Source: Streptomyces cavernicola (lineage in GTDB: Bacteria; Actinomycetota; Actinomycetes; Streptomycetales; Streptomycetaceae). Taken from it: 64,000 nt of DNA. The stretch is taken from positions 1 through 64,000 of the forward strand of contig NZ_JASCIQ010000041.1 of the NCBI RefSeq assembly GCF_029968035.1. Direction: 5' to 3'. The translations under genes were made by a program, and so were the position numbers. The notes under the pieces were generated by a model. It was not told the origin of the DNA. It saw only the letters and a program-made list of their open reading frames with translations, and did no database searches. Positions 24,939 through 33,274 of this stretch are shown one piece after another. The first letter of the stretch is position 1. Every line of letters begins with the position of its first letter.

Positions 24939-26102
24939 TCAGACGCCCAGGGCCCCCACGACCAACTCCGTTACGGTGGACCGGTGTTCGGGGCTGTCGC
25001 GCCAGCGCAGGCTCCGCCCGGCCTCGACCACCACGCCGAACCCGGCGTGCACCAGGACCCGGGCCTGACGCGGGTCGAGTCCAGGGCGGGCCAGCCTCAA
25101 CTGCTCCTCCCAGACGGCGATGTGCTCGCGCTGCGCCTGCACGAGGGGCCGCTGGAGCTCGGCCGGCAGGCCCACGAACTCGGCCTCCGCGACGCTGGTG
25201 AGGGCGGTGTGCTCGAAGCTGTACGCCACGTACGTCGCCGCGAGGGCCTCCACTGCCTCCCTGGGGTCGGTCACGTCGCGCAGGCTCTGGTCCACCGCCT
25301 GGGCGAGGAGTCCGGCCGCCTGCAGGCAGGCCGCCGCCAGGATGTCGACCTTGCCCGGGTAGTGCCGGTAGAGCGCGGACGGGGTGAGCCCCACAGCCCG
25401 CGCGATCTGGCCGTTGGTGACGGCGGTGAAGCCGTCGCGGGCGAACAGCGGGACGGCGGCGGCGAGGATCTCCGCACGCCGCGAGCGCGGCACGGGCAGG
25501 GCGGGCAGCTCGACGCGCGGTGCGCTTCCCCGGCCGCGCGCGGGATCGGTCGCGGCGAGCCGCAGGGCGCAGTCCACCATCAGTTCCTCGACCCGGCGTT
25601 GGGCGATGGAGGTGCGGTGCATGGTGAGCGAGCCGATCGCGCCGAGCGCCGACACGGCCCTCAACTGCGCGTCCGGCAGCGGCACTTCGCTCCGTACCGC
25701 CTCGGCGACCCGGCCGACGACGCGAGCGAACTTGCCCCTGAGGAGGCGGCGGTCCTCGCGGTCGAGGTACCTGGCCTCCCAGCGGTACACGCCCCCCGAT
25801 GCGCGGTGCGCGACGGTGACCCGGATGAGCGCGGTGAACACGTCCGCGGGGGCGGCGTCGGGCGGGAGTTCGTCGAGCGCGGCGACGAGCCGGTCCACCA
25901 TGGCGTGCGCGCACTCGGCGAACAGCGCGTACTTGTTGGGGAAGTGGCGGTACAGGGCCGCGGCGGAGATGCCCACGCCCGCGGCGATCTCCTCCATGGA
26001 CGCCGCGTGGTACCCGCGCTCGCTGAACAGCCGTCCCGCCGCCTCGACGATGAGCTGCCGGCGGTTGCGCGGGCGGGTGGCGGAGATCGACTCGGCGGTC
26101 AT
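24939..26102 (-). CDS. Regulator with two fused TetR domains
   Basis: A 387-residue protein built of two complete TetR modules. The first HTH (about residues 12-60) contains EEIAAGVGISAAALYRHFPNKYALF; the second (about residues 200-245) contains GQIARAVGLTPSALYRHYPGKVDIL. Each is followed by a helical domain. A single chain could bind a full operator as a pseudo-dimer. It lies 13 nt from the lcp stop, convergent, and diverges from an acyl-CoA synthetase. The start at 26102 (MTAESISATRPRNRRQ) is chosen because upstream in-frame sequence is not TetR-like, although no good ribosome site is seen. Control of lcp and fadD is inferred. Confidence 0.82.
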   Translation of the reverse strand: MTAESISATRPRNRRQLIVEAAGRLFSERGYHAASMEEIAAGVGISAAALYRHFPNKYALFAECAHAMVDRLVAALDELPPDAAPADVFTALIRVTVAHRASGGVYRWEARYLDREDRRLLRGKFARVVGRVAEAVRSEVPLPDAQLRAVSALGAIGSLTMHRTSIAQRRVEELMVDCALRLAATDPARGRGSAPRVELPALPVPRSRRAEILAAAVPLFARDGFTAVTNGQIARAVGLTPSALYRHYPGKVDILAAACLQAAGLLAQAVDQSLRDVTDPREAVEALAATYVAYSFEHTALTSVAEAEFVGLPAELQRPLVQAQREHIAVWEEQLRLARPGLDPRQARVLVHAGFGVVVEAGRSLRWRDSPEHRSTVTELVVGALGV

Positions 26103-26228
26103 GAACCGGCGGAAGGGTGCGGAGACGGGGCCATGCGGCTCAGTCAACCACACGCCGCCCCCACGTCGACCAGGTGACGGCCAGGTGACGACCAGGCAGG
26201 GGACAACCTGCGCACGGTCCACCCGCCC

Positions 26229-26257
26229 GACGTGATTCCCCATTAACAAATTACGTC
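26229..26257. promoter_or_regulatory. Inverted repeat between TetR-TetR and acyl-CoA synthetase genes
   Basis: GACGTGATT (26229-26237) and AATTACGTC (26249-26257) are inverted with one mismatch around CCCCATTAACA. The site is unusually AT-rich for this DNA and lies in the divergent promoter region. It is a candidate operator for the fused TetR regulator. Confidence 0.5.
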
Positions 26258-26348
26258 AAGACCGTTCCCCGCGGGCCGTGTAGAGCGGCACAATGCCGCA
26301 GCGGTCACCGTTCGATACGCCAGCTCGTCACGACACCGAGGAGCCCCC

Positions 26349-27950
26349 ATGTCGACCGACACGGCGCCCTCCTGGTCCTTCCGGCACCACTGGATGTCCC
26401 AGGCGGCCACGCACGCGATGATGCGCCCCGACAAGCCCGCCCTCCGCCACCTCGGGGAGACCACGACCTGGGCACAACTGTCGGGCCGTTCACTGCAGTT
26501 GGCGGCCGCGCTCGCCGACCGGGGCGTCGCGGCCGGGGACCGGGTGGCCCTGCTCACCCTCAACCACCCGTGGTTCGTGGAGAGCGTGTTCGCGGCGAAC
26601 AGCCTGGGCGCGATGGCCGTGCCCCTCAGCTTCCGGCTCGCGCCCCTTGAGCTCGACTACATCCTCGCCGACTGCACCCCTGCGGCGATCGTCGTGGACG
26701 CCCGACTCCTGCCGCTGCTGCGGTCGGTGCCGGGGGCGGCGTCGATCGGCACGGTCGTCGTCATCGGGGAACCGGCCGAGGGTGAGCCCGGCAGGGCCGG
26801 AGGGGCCGGGGACCGGCTCGCGCCCCTCGAGTACGAGGAGTTCCTGTCCGCGTACGAGCCGATGGAACTGCCCGACGTCAGCGAGGAGTCGACCGCGCTG
26901 ATCATGTACACCTCGGGCACCACGGGGCAGCCGAAGGGGGTGATGCTGTCCCACCGCAACATGCAGGTGCAGGCGATCACCTGCATCCGCGCGATGGAGA
27001 TCTTCGACGACTCCGACATCGGCTTCCTGACCGCGCCCTTCTTCCACATCGCGGGTCTGGGCTCGATCGTGGCGCACATCGTGGTCGGCAGCACCGTCGT
27101 GATCCATCCGCTCGGGGCGTTCGACCCGCAGGCCGTCCTCGACGCGTACGAACGCGAGGGCGCGACCGTGGTGTTCAACGTTCCGCAGCAGTGGGATCTG
27201 CTGTGCGCGCAGCCCGACATCGACAAGCGCGACCTGAAGCTGCGGATCACCAGCTGGGGTGCGGCTCCGGCGAGCGACGCGACGCTGCGTGCGATGGGCG
27301 AGAACTTCCCGGACGCCCTCAACGTGGCGGTGTTCGGCCAGACCGAGACCTCGCCGATCACCTGTGTGCTCCGCGGCGAGGACTCACTGCGCAAGCTCGG
27401 CTCCGTCGGCCGGCCGATCCCGAGCATCCAACACCGCATCGTCGACGCCGACATGAACGACGTCGCGGTGGGCGAGGTCGGCGAGATCGTCTACCGCGGG
27501 CCGACCCTGATGCAGGGCTACTGGCGTAAGCCGCAGGAGACCGCGGCGGCCTTCGAGGGCGGCTGGTTCCACTCCGGCGACCTCGTCAGGCGCGACGAGG
27601 AGGGGTTCGTCTGGGTCGTGGACCGCAAGAAGGACATGATCATCAGCGGCGGCGAGAACATCTACTGCGCCGAGCTGGAGAACGCCGTCGCCGCACACCC
27701 CGCCGTACGGGAGGTCGCGGTGATCGGCCGGCCCGACGAGCGCTGGGGCCAGGTCCCGGTCGCGTACGTCGCCACGGCGCCGGACGCCGAGCTGACCCTG
27801 GCCGACCTGACGGCCTTCCTCGACGGCCGGCTCGCCTCCTTCAAGCGGCCCAAGGACCTCGTGCTGCTCCCCCAACTCCCCCGCAACGCGGGCGGCAAGG
27901 TGCTCAAGCCCGCACTCCGCGAGCAGGACTCGGCCCACACGGAGGGGTGA
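26349..27950 (+). CDS. Acyl-CoA synthetase (AMP-forming), FadD type
   Basis: A 533-residue ANL-superfamily enzyme that activates a carboxylic acid with ATP and CoA. It has the P-loop YTSGTTGQPKGVMLSHRN (about residue 181 on), FGQTETSP (motif A5), GWFHSGDLVRRDEEGFVWVVDRKKDMIISGGENIYCAELE (A7-A8) and the catalytic Lys in RNAGGKVLKPALR (A10). GAGGAGCCCCC precedes the ATG. It diverges from the double TetR regulator and lies beside lcp, so isoprenoid acids from rubber are one possible substrate; medium or long fatty acids are others. Confidence 0.88.
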   Translation: MSTDTAPSWSFRHHWMSQAATHAMMRPDKPALRHLGETTTWAQLSGRSLQLAAALADRGVAAGDRVALLTLNHPWFVESVFAANSLGAMAVPLSFRLAPLELDYILADCTPAAIVVDARLLPLLRSVPGAASIGTVVVIGEPAEGEPGRAGGAGDRLAPLEYEEFLSAYEPMELPDVSEESTALIMYTSGTTGQPKGVMLSHRNMQVQAITCIRAMEIFDDSDIGFLTAPFFHIAGLGSIVAHIVVGSTVVIHPLGAFDPQAVLDAYEREGATVVFNVPQQWDLLCAQPDIDKRDLKLRITSWGAAPASDATLRAMGENFPDALNVAVFGQTETSPITCVLRGEDSLRKLGSVGRPIPSIQHRIVDADMNDVAVGEVGEIVYRGPTLMQGYWRKPQETAAAFEGGWFHSGDLVRRDEEGFVWVVDRKKDMIISGGENIYCAELENAVAAHPAVREVAVIGRPDERWGQVPVAYVATAPDAELTLADLTAFLDGRLASFKRPKDLVLLPQLPRNAGGKVLKPALREQDSAHTEG

Positions 27951-27980
27951 CGGCCAGGGCGGAGATCGAGCCGAGAGTGG

Positions 27981-28009
27981 TTGACAGTCATCCGATGAAT
28001 CTCTACGTT
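27981..28009 (+). promoter_or_regulatory. Sigma-70-like promoter for the GH20 gene
   Basis: TTGACA (27981-27986) is followed after 17 nt by TACGTT (28004-28009). This is an unusually good match to the vegetative consensus for Streptomyces and lies 120 nt before the GH20 start, downstream of the acyl-CoA synthetase stop. Confidence 0.6.
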
Positions 28010-28128
28010 CCAGGCCCGTAGGCCGCCGAATGGTCCGTCAGGTCGGGGTAGAGGTGGGGTGAATCGCTGGGTCGGATGTCGGCGGCTTGTGCTGTCCCGC
28101 CCTGCCATCCACCGATTCGGAGGCGGCC

Positions 28129-30351
28129 ATGCGTCGCGCCCTGTCCGTACTCGCCGTGATCGTCGCGATACTCGCCGGCCTCTCCCTCGCCCCCGCGAGC
28201 GCGAGCGGGGCCGCACCGCCCTCCGGGCCGCCGCCCGTCGTCCCCAGACCGGCGCAGTGGGAGGACCTGGGCGGGACGGTCGGGCTCACCGAGGAGACCC
28301 GTATCGTCGTCGACCCGGCGTCCCGGTCCCGTACGGCGCTGTCCGAGGGGCGGCAGGAGCTGCCCGGACCCGCGCGGCAGACCACGCTGCAGCTCGCGGA
28401 GCAACTGCGGGACGAGATCGGGGAGATCAGCGGTCTCGCCCCGGACGTCACCGGTGAACCGGTGGAGCCGCGGCCGGGCGACATCCGGCTCCGCCTGGCC
28501 GACGACGCCCGACTCGGCGCGGAGGGCTACCGGTTGGACAGCTCCGACGTCATCAGCATCGACGCCGCCTCCACCCACGGTCTGTACTACGGCACCCGCA
28601 CCCTGCTGCAGACCCTGCGCGCCGCCGAGGACCACCGCTCCGTACCCCGCGCGCGGAGCACCGACCGGCCGACGCAACGGGTGCGGATGGTCCACCTCGA
28701 CGCGGGCCGCAAGTACTGGGAGCCGGACCACCTGGAGAACCTGATCCGGCGGATGGGCGACCAGAAGCTCAACACGCTGTTCCTGCACCTCTCGGAGTCG
28801 GAGGGCTTCCGCCTCCACAGCCCGAAGTTCCCGGGCCTGGCCGACCCCGAGCACAGCTACAGCCGCGCCGACATCGACCGCCTCAAGGCCTTCGCCGAGC
28901 GCCACCACGTACAGCTGATGCCGGGCCTGGAAGTGCCCGGACACGCGACCGTCATCAGCGAGGCCTTCGACATCGGCTTCGGCGCGGGCCCGGACCCCTG
29001 CACCGGGGAGCACACCCACTCGCACCTCACCCCGGACTGGATCGTCGACATGACCAGCGAGAAGGCGGTCGAGAAGACGAAGCAGATCGTCGACGAGTTC
29101 GCGGGCTGGTTCGACGCCCCGCTGTTCTCCATCGGCGCCGAGGAGGTGCCCGGACAGCTCGGCGAGTGCCCGCGGGTCAAGGAGTTCCTGGCCGACGACC
29201 CCGACGTCAGCACCCTCGGGGACCTCCTCAACCGCTACATCAACACCCTCGACGACGTCGTCACCGCACACGGCAAGCGCACCGCCGTCTACAACGGCTC
29301 CGAGCACATGGACGCGCCGCAGCAGCGGGTGCACGGGCCGGTCGTCTTCCTCACCTGGGAGGGCACCGGCAGCGAGCCGGTCATCCCGGGCCACGACGAG
29401 ATCGCCATCGGCCCCTTCTACGTGACGCCGAACAACTACCACAACCTGTACCCGGACGAGCAGTGGATGTACGGCACGTGGAAGCCCAACTCCGAGCAGG
29501 ACATGCTGGGTTCGGGCCTGATGCACTGGGCCGACTACAACTTCTGGGCCGAGGACGGCTACTTCGAGCAGCACAGCGCCGCGCCGCGCGCCGTCATGGC
29601 CGACCGCTCCTGGAACGGCTCCGCTCCCCCGGACTCGCTCGCCGACTTCAAGGCCCGCGTCGCCGCGATCGGCGATCCGCCCGGCGTACGGCCCGCCCCG
29701 GAGAAGCAGCGCGTGGACGACGGGAAACCGAGCCACCACTGGACGTTCGACCGGGCCGCGTACCCGAGCGGCTGGACGTACGCCGGGAGTCCCGGCAACA
29801 CGATCATGGCGGAGGACACGGCGGGCGACCTGCCCGGTACGACGTACATCATCTACAACCCGGCCCTGGTGGACGGCGGGGTGCGCGGGGAGGCCTTCCG
29901 CTTCGACCACGACCGGGACGGCGTGGGCTTCGGTGGCCTCGACGTCGCCGAACCGTGGACGGCCTCGGCCTGGGTGCGCGCGACCGCACGACCCGAGAGC
30001 GGCGGGGTGCTGCTCAGCTCCAAGTTCGGCGCGCTGAAGCTGCAGCAGTCCGGCACCGGCATGGTCGGCCTCAGCCGCTACGGCGACGCGGGCGCCGCCG
30101 ACCACAGCTTCGACTACACGCTGCCGCTCGACCGCTGGGTCCAGCTGACGTGGGTGGCCGAGCCGGGGCGGACCACGCTGTACGCCGACGGCGAGCGGGT
30201 CGGCGCGGTCGACGCCTCCGTGCCGCTGCCGATGCGCTCGGTGGGCCTGCCGAGGGCGAGCCTGCGGGGCGATCTGGACGAGCTCCTCACCTGGGACGAG
30301 GCGCTCAGCCCCGAGCAGGTGGGCGAGCACTTCAAGAGTTACGGACGGTGA
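28129..30351 (+). CDS. Secreted GH20 beta-N-acetylhexosaminidase with C-terminal LamG-like domain
   Basis: A 740-residue exported glycosidase that would release GlcNAc/GalNAc from glycans. After the signal peptide (about residues 1-28) comes the GH20b domain (about 35-165), the TIM barrel (about 180-510; MVHLDAGRKYWEPDHLENLIRRM, LMPGLEVPGHATVISEAF) and a ConA/LamG-like domain (about 540-738; TASAWVRATARPESGGVLLSS). The catalytic pair in this family is Asp-Glu, in a motif like G-D-E. Here it reads SIGAEEVPG, so the polarising Asp is replaced by Glu. Activity may be altered. CGGAGG precedes the ATG. Confidence 0.85.
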   Translation: MRRALSVLAVIVAILAGLSLAPASASGAAPPSGPPPVVPRPAQWEDLGGTVGLTEETRIVVDPASRSRTALSEGRQELPGPARQTTLQLAEQLRDEIGEISGLAPDVTGEPVEPRPGDIRLRLADDARLGAEGYRLDSSDVISIDAASTHGLYYGTRTLLQTLRAAEDHRSVPRARSTDRPTQRVRMVHLDAGRKYWEPDHLENLIRRMGDQKLNTLFLHLSESEGFRLHSPKFPGLADPEHSYSRADIDRLKAFAERHHVQLMPGLEVPGHATVISEAFDIGFGAGPDPCTGEHTHSHLTPDWIVDMTSEKAVEKTKQIVDEFAGWFDAPLFSIGAEEVPGQLGECPRVKEFLADDPDVSTLGDLLNRYINTLDDVVTAHGKRTAVYNGSEHMDAPQQRVHGPVVFLTWEGTGSEPVIPGHDEIAIGPFYVTPNNYHNLYPDEQWMYGTWKPNSEQDMLGSGLMHWADYNFWAEDGYFEQHSAAPRAVMADRSWNGSAPPDSLADFKARVAAIGDPPGVRPAPEKQRVDDGKPSHHWTFDRAAYPSGWTYAGSPGNTIMAEDTAGDLPGTTYIIYNPALVDGGVRGEAFRFDHDRDGVGFGGLDVAEPWTASAWVRATARPESGGVLLSSKFGALKLQQSGTGMVGLSRYGDAGAADHSFDYTLPLDRWVQLTWVAEPGRTTLYADGERVGAVDASVPLPMRSVGLPRASLRGDLDELLTWDEALSPEQVGEHFKSYGR

Positions 30352-30412
30352 CTCACGCCCGTACGGAATATGCAGGTCACCACCGGCATCGGCTTTGGGC
30401 AACACTGGGAAC

Positions 30413-33250
30413 ATGGACGCTCGTCGACGCTTCCGGCGCTTCGCGGAACCGTCTCCCCACCTGCGCGCGGGCCGGTCCGCGCGCAGGCGGGACGTGCCGC
30501 GCCCGGAGGCGGGGTCGGGAGCCGGCTCGGGGCCGAGGTCGGCGTCCCGGCTGCTGAATGTGCGCACCGTCGCCGGCCAGGTGTTCCTGCTGCAGCTCGC
30601 GATCGTGCTGCTGCTCGTCGCCGCCGCCGCCGTGGCCCTGGTGCTGCAGGCCCGCCGGGACACCATCCGGGAGGCCCAGCAACGGACCATCGCCGTCGCC
30701 GAGAGCTTCGCGAACGCGCCCGGCACGCTCGCGGCTCTCGGCACCCGCGACCCCACCGCCGTACTGCAGCCACGGGCCGAGGAGACGCGGAAGCGCACGG
30801 GCGTCGACTACGTGGTGGTGTGGAACACCGACGGCATCCGCTACACCCACCCCGACCCGGCCCTGATCGGCAAGCATGTGATCGGCCCGTTCGAGAAGAC
30901 GCTGGAGGAGGGTCGGGCCGGCCGCCCGTACACCGACACCTTCGAGGCCAGCACGGGCCGCACCGTGAACACCGGCGCTCCCGTCCTGCGGCCGGACGGC
31001 TCCCTCGCGGGCGTCGTGTCGGCGGGCATCACCGTGCAGCGGGTGGAGGACGTGGTCGGCGCGCAGATGCCTCTCCTCGCGTTCGGCGCGGCGGGCGCAC
31101 TGGCCCTGTCCGCGGGCGGGTCCGTCCTCGTCAGCCGGCGGCTGCGGCGGCAGACGCACGGTCTCGGGGCGACCGAGATGACCCGGATGTACGAGCACCA
31201 CGACGCCGTTCTGCACGCGGTGCGCGAAGGTGTGCTGATCATCGGCGGCGACGGGCGGCTGCTCCTCGCCAACGACGAGGCGCGCCGCCTGCTCGACCTG
31301 CCGCCGGACGCCGAGCAGCGCCCCGTCACCGAGCTCGGCCTGGACGCGGACGCGGCCGAGCTGCTGGTGTCGGGGCGGACGGCCACCGACGAACTGCACC
31401 TGGCGGGCGAGCGGTTGCTCGCGGTCAACCTGCGGTCCATCGACCAGGGCGGCGGCCCCTCCGGCAGCGTGGCCACGCTGCGGGACACCACGGAGCTGCG
31501 TGCCCTGGCCGGCCGGGCCGACGTGGCGCGCGAACGGCTGCGGCTGCTCTACGACTCGGGCGTACGCCTCGGCACCACTCTCGACGTGGTGCGCACGGCC
31601 GAGGAGCTCGCCGAGGTGGCGACGCCGCGGTTCGCCGACTTCGCGACCGTCGAACTCCTCGAACCGGTGCTGCGCGGCGAGGAGCCGGGCGGCGACGCCG
31701 CGATGATGTGCCGGGTCGCGATCCGCGGGCTGCGCGACCGGCCGCCGTTCATCCCGCCGGGCGAGCGGATCCCGTGGGTGTCCACCACACCGATGGCCGT
31801 GGGGATCGCGGAGGGCCACGCCGTGCTCCTGGCGGATCTCGAATCGTCCGGGGGCTGGCGGGACCAGGACCCGGAGCGGGCCCAGGCGATCCTCGACCAC
31901 GGGGTGCACTCGCTGATCTCGGTGCCGCTGCGGGCCCGCGGCGTGCTGCTCGGCCTGGCCAACTTCTGGCGCTCCGAGCAGGAGCCGTTCGAGCCCGACG
32001 ACCTGTCGTTCGCGGAGGAGTTGACGGCTCGGGCCGCGGTGGCCGTGGACAACGCCCGCCGCTACACGCACGAGCACTCGACGGCCGTCGCCCTGCAGCG
32101 CAGTCTGCTGCCGCGCTCGCTGCCCGAGCAGTCGGCGGTCGAGGTGGCCCACCGCTATCTGCCGGCCAAGGCGGGTGTGGGCGGCGACTGGTTCGACGTG
32201 ATCCCGCTGCCGGGCGCCCGGGTCGCCCTGGTCGTCGGCGACGTGGTCGGGCACGGGCTGCACGCGGCCGCGACCATGGGGCGGCTGCGTACCGCCGTGC
32301 ACAACTTCTCCGCCCTGGACCTGCCGCCCGAGGAGCTGCTGAGCCACCTGGACGAGCTCGTCGCCCGCATCGACCAGGAGGAGGGCAGCGAGAACGGCGG
32401 CCCGCAGGGCATCACCGGCGCCACCTGCCTGTACGCGGTCTACGACCCGGTCACCGGGGTCTGCACGATGGCGCGTTCGGGGCATCCGGGTCCTGCGCTC
32501 GTCGACCCGGAGGGGGCCGTCACGTTCCCGGACGTGCCGGTCTCGCCGCCGCTCGGCCTCGGCGGCGGACTGCCCTTCGAGGCCGCCCAGGTCACCCTGG
32601 GCGTCGGCGCGCAGCTCGTCCTCTACACGGACGGGCTCGTCGAGGACCGCGGACGGGACCTCGACACCGGCCTCGCCCTGCTGCGCTCCGCGCTGGAAGA
32701 GGCGCACGGGGGTCCCGAGGCGACCTGCACGGCGGTCCTCGACGCGCTCCTGTCGCCGCACCCCGGTGACGACGTCGCCCTGCTCGTGGCCCAGGTCCGG
32801 ATCCTCGACCCGGACCGGATCGCCGAGTGGGAGGTGCCGAGCGATCCCGCCGCGGTGAGCCGGGTCCGCTCCGAGGTGACCCGGCGTCTGGGCGGCTGGG
32901 GCCTGGCGGAGGCGACGTTCACCATGGAGCTGGTGGTGAGCGAACTCGTCACCAACGCCATCCGCTACGGCATCCCGCCGGTCCGGCTGCGCCTCCTGTA
33001 CGACCGCAACAGCCTGATCTGCGAGGTGTCCGACGGCTCCAGCACGTCCCCGCACCTGCGCCGGGCGAACACCACCGACGAGGGCGGGCGCGGCCTGTTC
33101 CTCGTCGCCCAGTTCTCCGAGCGCTGGGGCACCCGCTACACCGCCCGCGGCAAGGTCATCTGGACCGAGCAGCCGGTGCACGTCCAGGGGCCGGAGCCCG
33201 ACGACCTCACGCCGGAGGACCTCCTGGCCCAGTGGGACGACGAGCTCTGA
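30413..33250 (+). CDS. SpoIIE/RsbU-type phosphatase with sensor, PAS, GAF and HATPase domains
   Basis: A 945-residue membrane signalling protein. After an Arg-rich tail, one membrane helix (about 57-80) leads to an extracytoplasmic dCACHE/LytS-like sensor (YVVVWNTDGIRYTHPDP) and a second helix (about 222-243). A PAS domain (about 265-365), a GAF domain (about 385-550), a PP2C/SpoIIE phosphatase (GVGGDWFDVIPLPG, VVGDVVGHGLHAAA, GDDVALLVAQV) and a C-terminal anti-sigma-like HATPase (SELVTNAIRYG, DEGGRGLFLVAQ) follow. It would dephosphorylate anti-anti-sigma factors and perhaps also bind a sigma factor. It is monocistronic and 24 nt from the convergent iron permease gene. Confidence 0.87.
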   Translation: MDARRRFRRFAEPSPHLRAGRSARRRDVPRPEAGSGAGSGPRSASRLLNVRTVAGQVFLLQLAIVLLLVAAAAVALVLQARRDTIREAQQRTIAVAESFANAPGTLAALGTRDPTAVLQPRAEETRKRTGVDYVVVWNTDGIRYTHPDPALIGKHVIGPFEKTLEEGRAGRPYTDTFEASTGRTVNTGAPVLRPDGSLAGVVSAGITVQRVEDVVGAQMPLLAFGAAGALALSAGGSVLVSRRLRRQTHGLGATEMTRMYEHHDAVLHAVREGVLIIGGDGRLLLANDEARRLLDLPPDAEQRPVTELGLDADAAELLVSGRTATDELHLAGERLLAVNLRSIDQGGGPSGSVATLRDTTELRALAGRADVARERLRLLYDSGVRLGTTLDVVRTAEELAEVATPRFADFATVELLEPVLRGEEPGGDAAMMCRVAIRGLRDRPPFIPPGERIPWVSTTPMAVGIAEGHAVLLADLESSGGWRDQDPERAQAILDHGVHSLISVPLRARGVLLGLANFWRSEQEPFEPDDLSFAEELTARAAVAVDNARRYTHEHSTAVALQRSLLPRSLPEQSAVEVAHRYLPAKAGVGGDWFDVIPLPGARVALVVGDVVGHGLHAAATMGRLRTAVHNFSALDLPPEELLSHLDELVARIDQEEGSENGGPQGITGATCLYAVYDPVTGVCTMARSGHPGPALVDPEGAVTFPDVPVSPPLGLGGGLPFEAAQVTLGVGAQLVLYTDGLVEDRGRDLDTGLALLRSALEEAHGGPEATCTAVLDALLSPHPGDDVALLVAQVRILDPDRIAEWEVPSDPAAVSRVRSEVTRRLGGWGLAEATFTMELVVSELVTNAIRYGIPPVRLRLLYDRNSLICEVSDGSSTSPHLRRANTTDEGGRGLFLVAQFSERWGTRYTARGKVIWTEQPVHVQGPEPDDLTPEDLLAQWDDEL

Positions 33251-33274
33251 GCCCGGACCGGCTCCTGTCCTCGG

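Noticed and set aside
20436..27950. Classic secondary-metabolite cluster
   Set aside because: No PKS, NRPS, terpene synthase or RiPP signature occurs; the genes are catabolic.
28129..28200. DasR site before the GH20 gene
   Set aside because: No convincing match to ACTGGTCTAGACCAGT was found upstream.
30377..33181. 934-residue antisense frame over the SpoIIE phosphatase
   Set aside because: It is the mirror of a well-supported multidomain gene; its composition is His/Arg/Gly-rich with no motifs.
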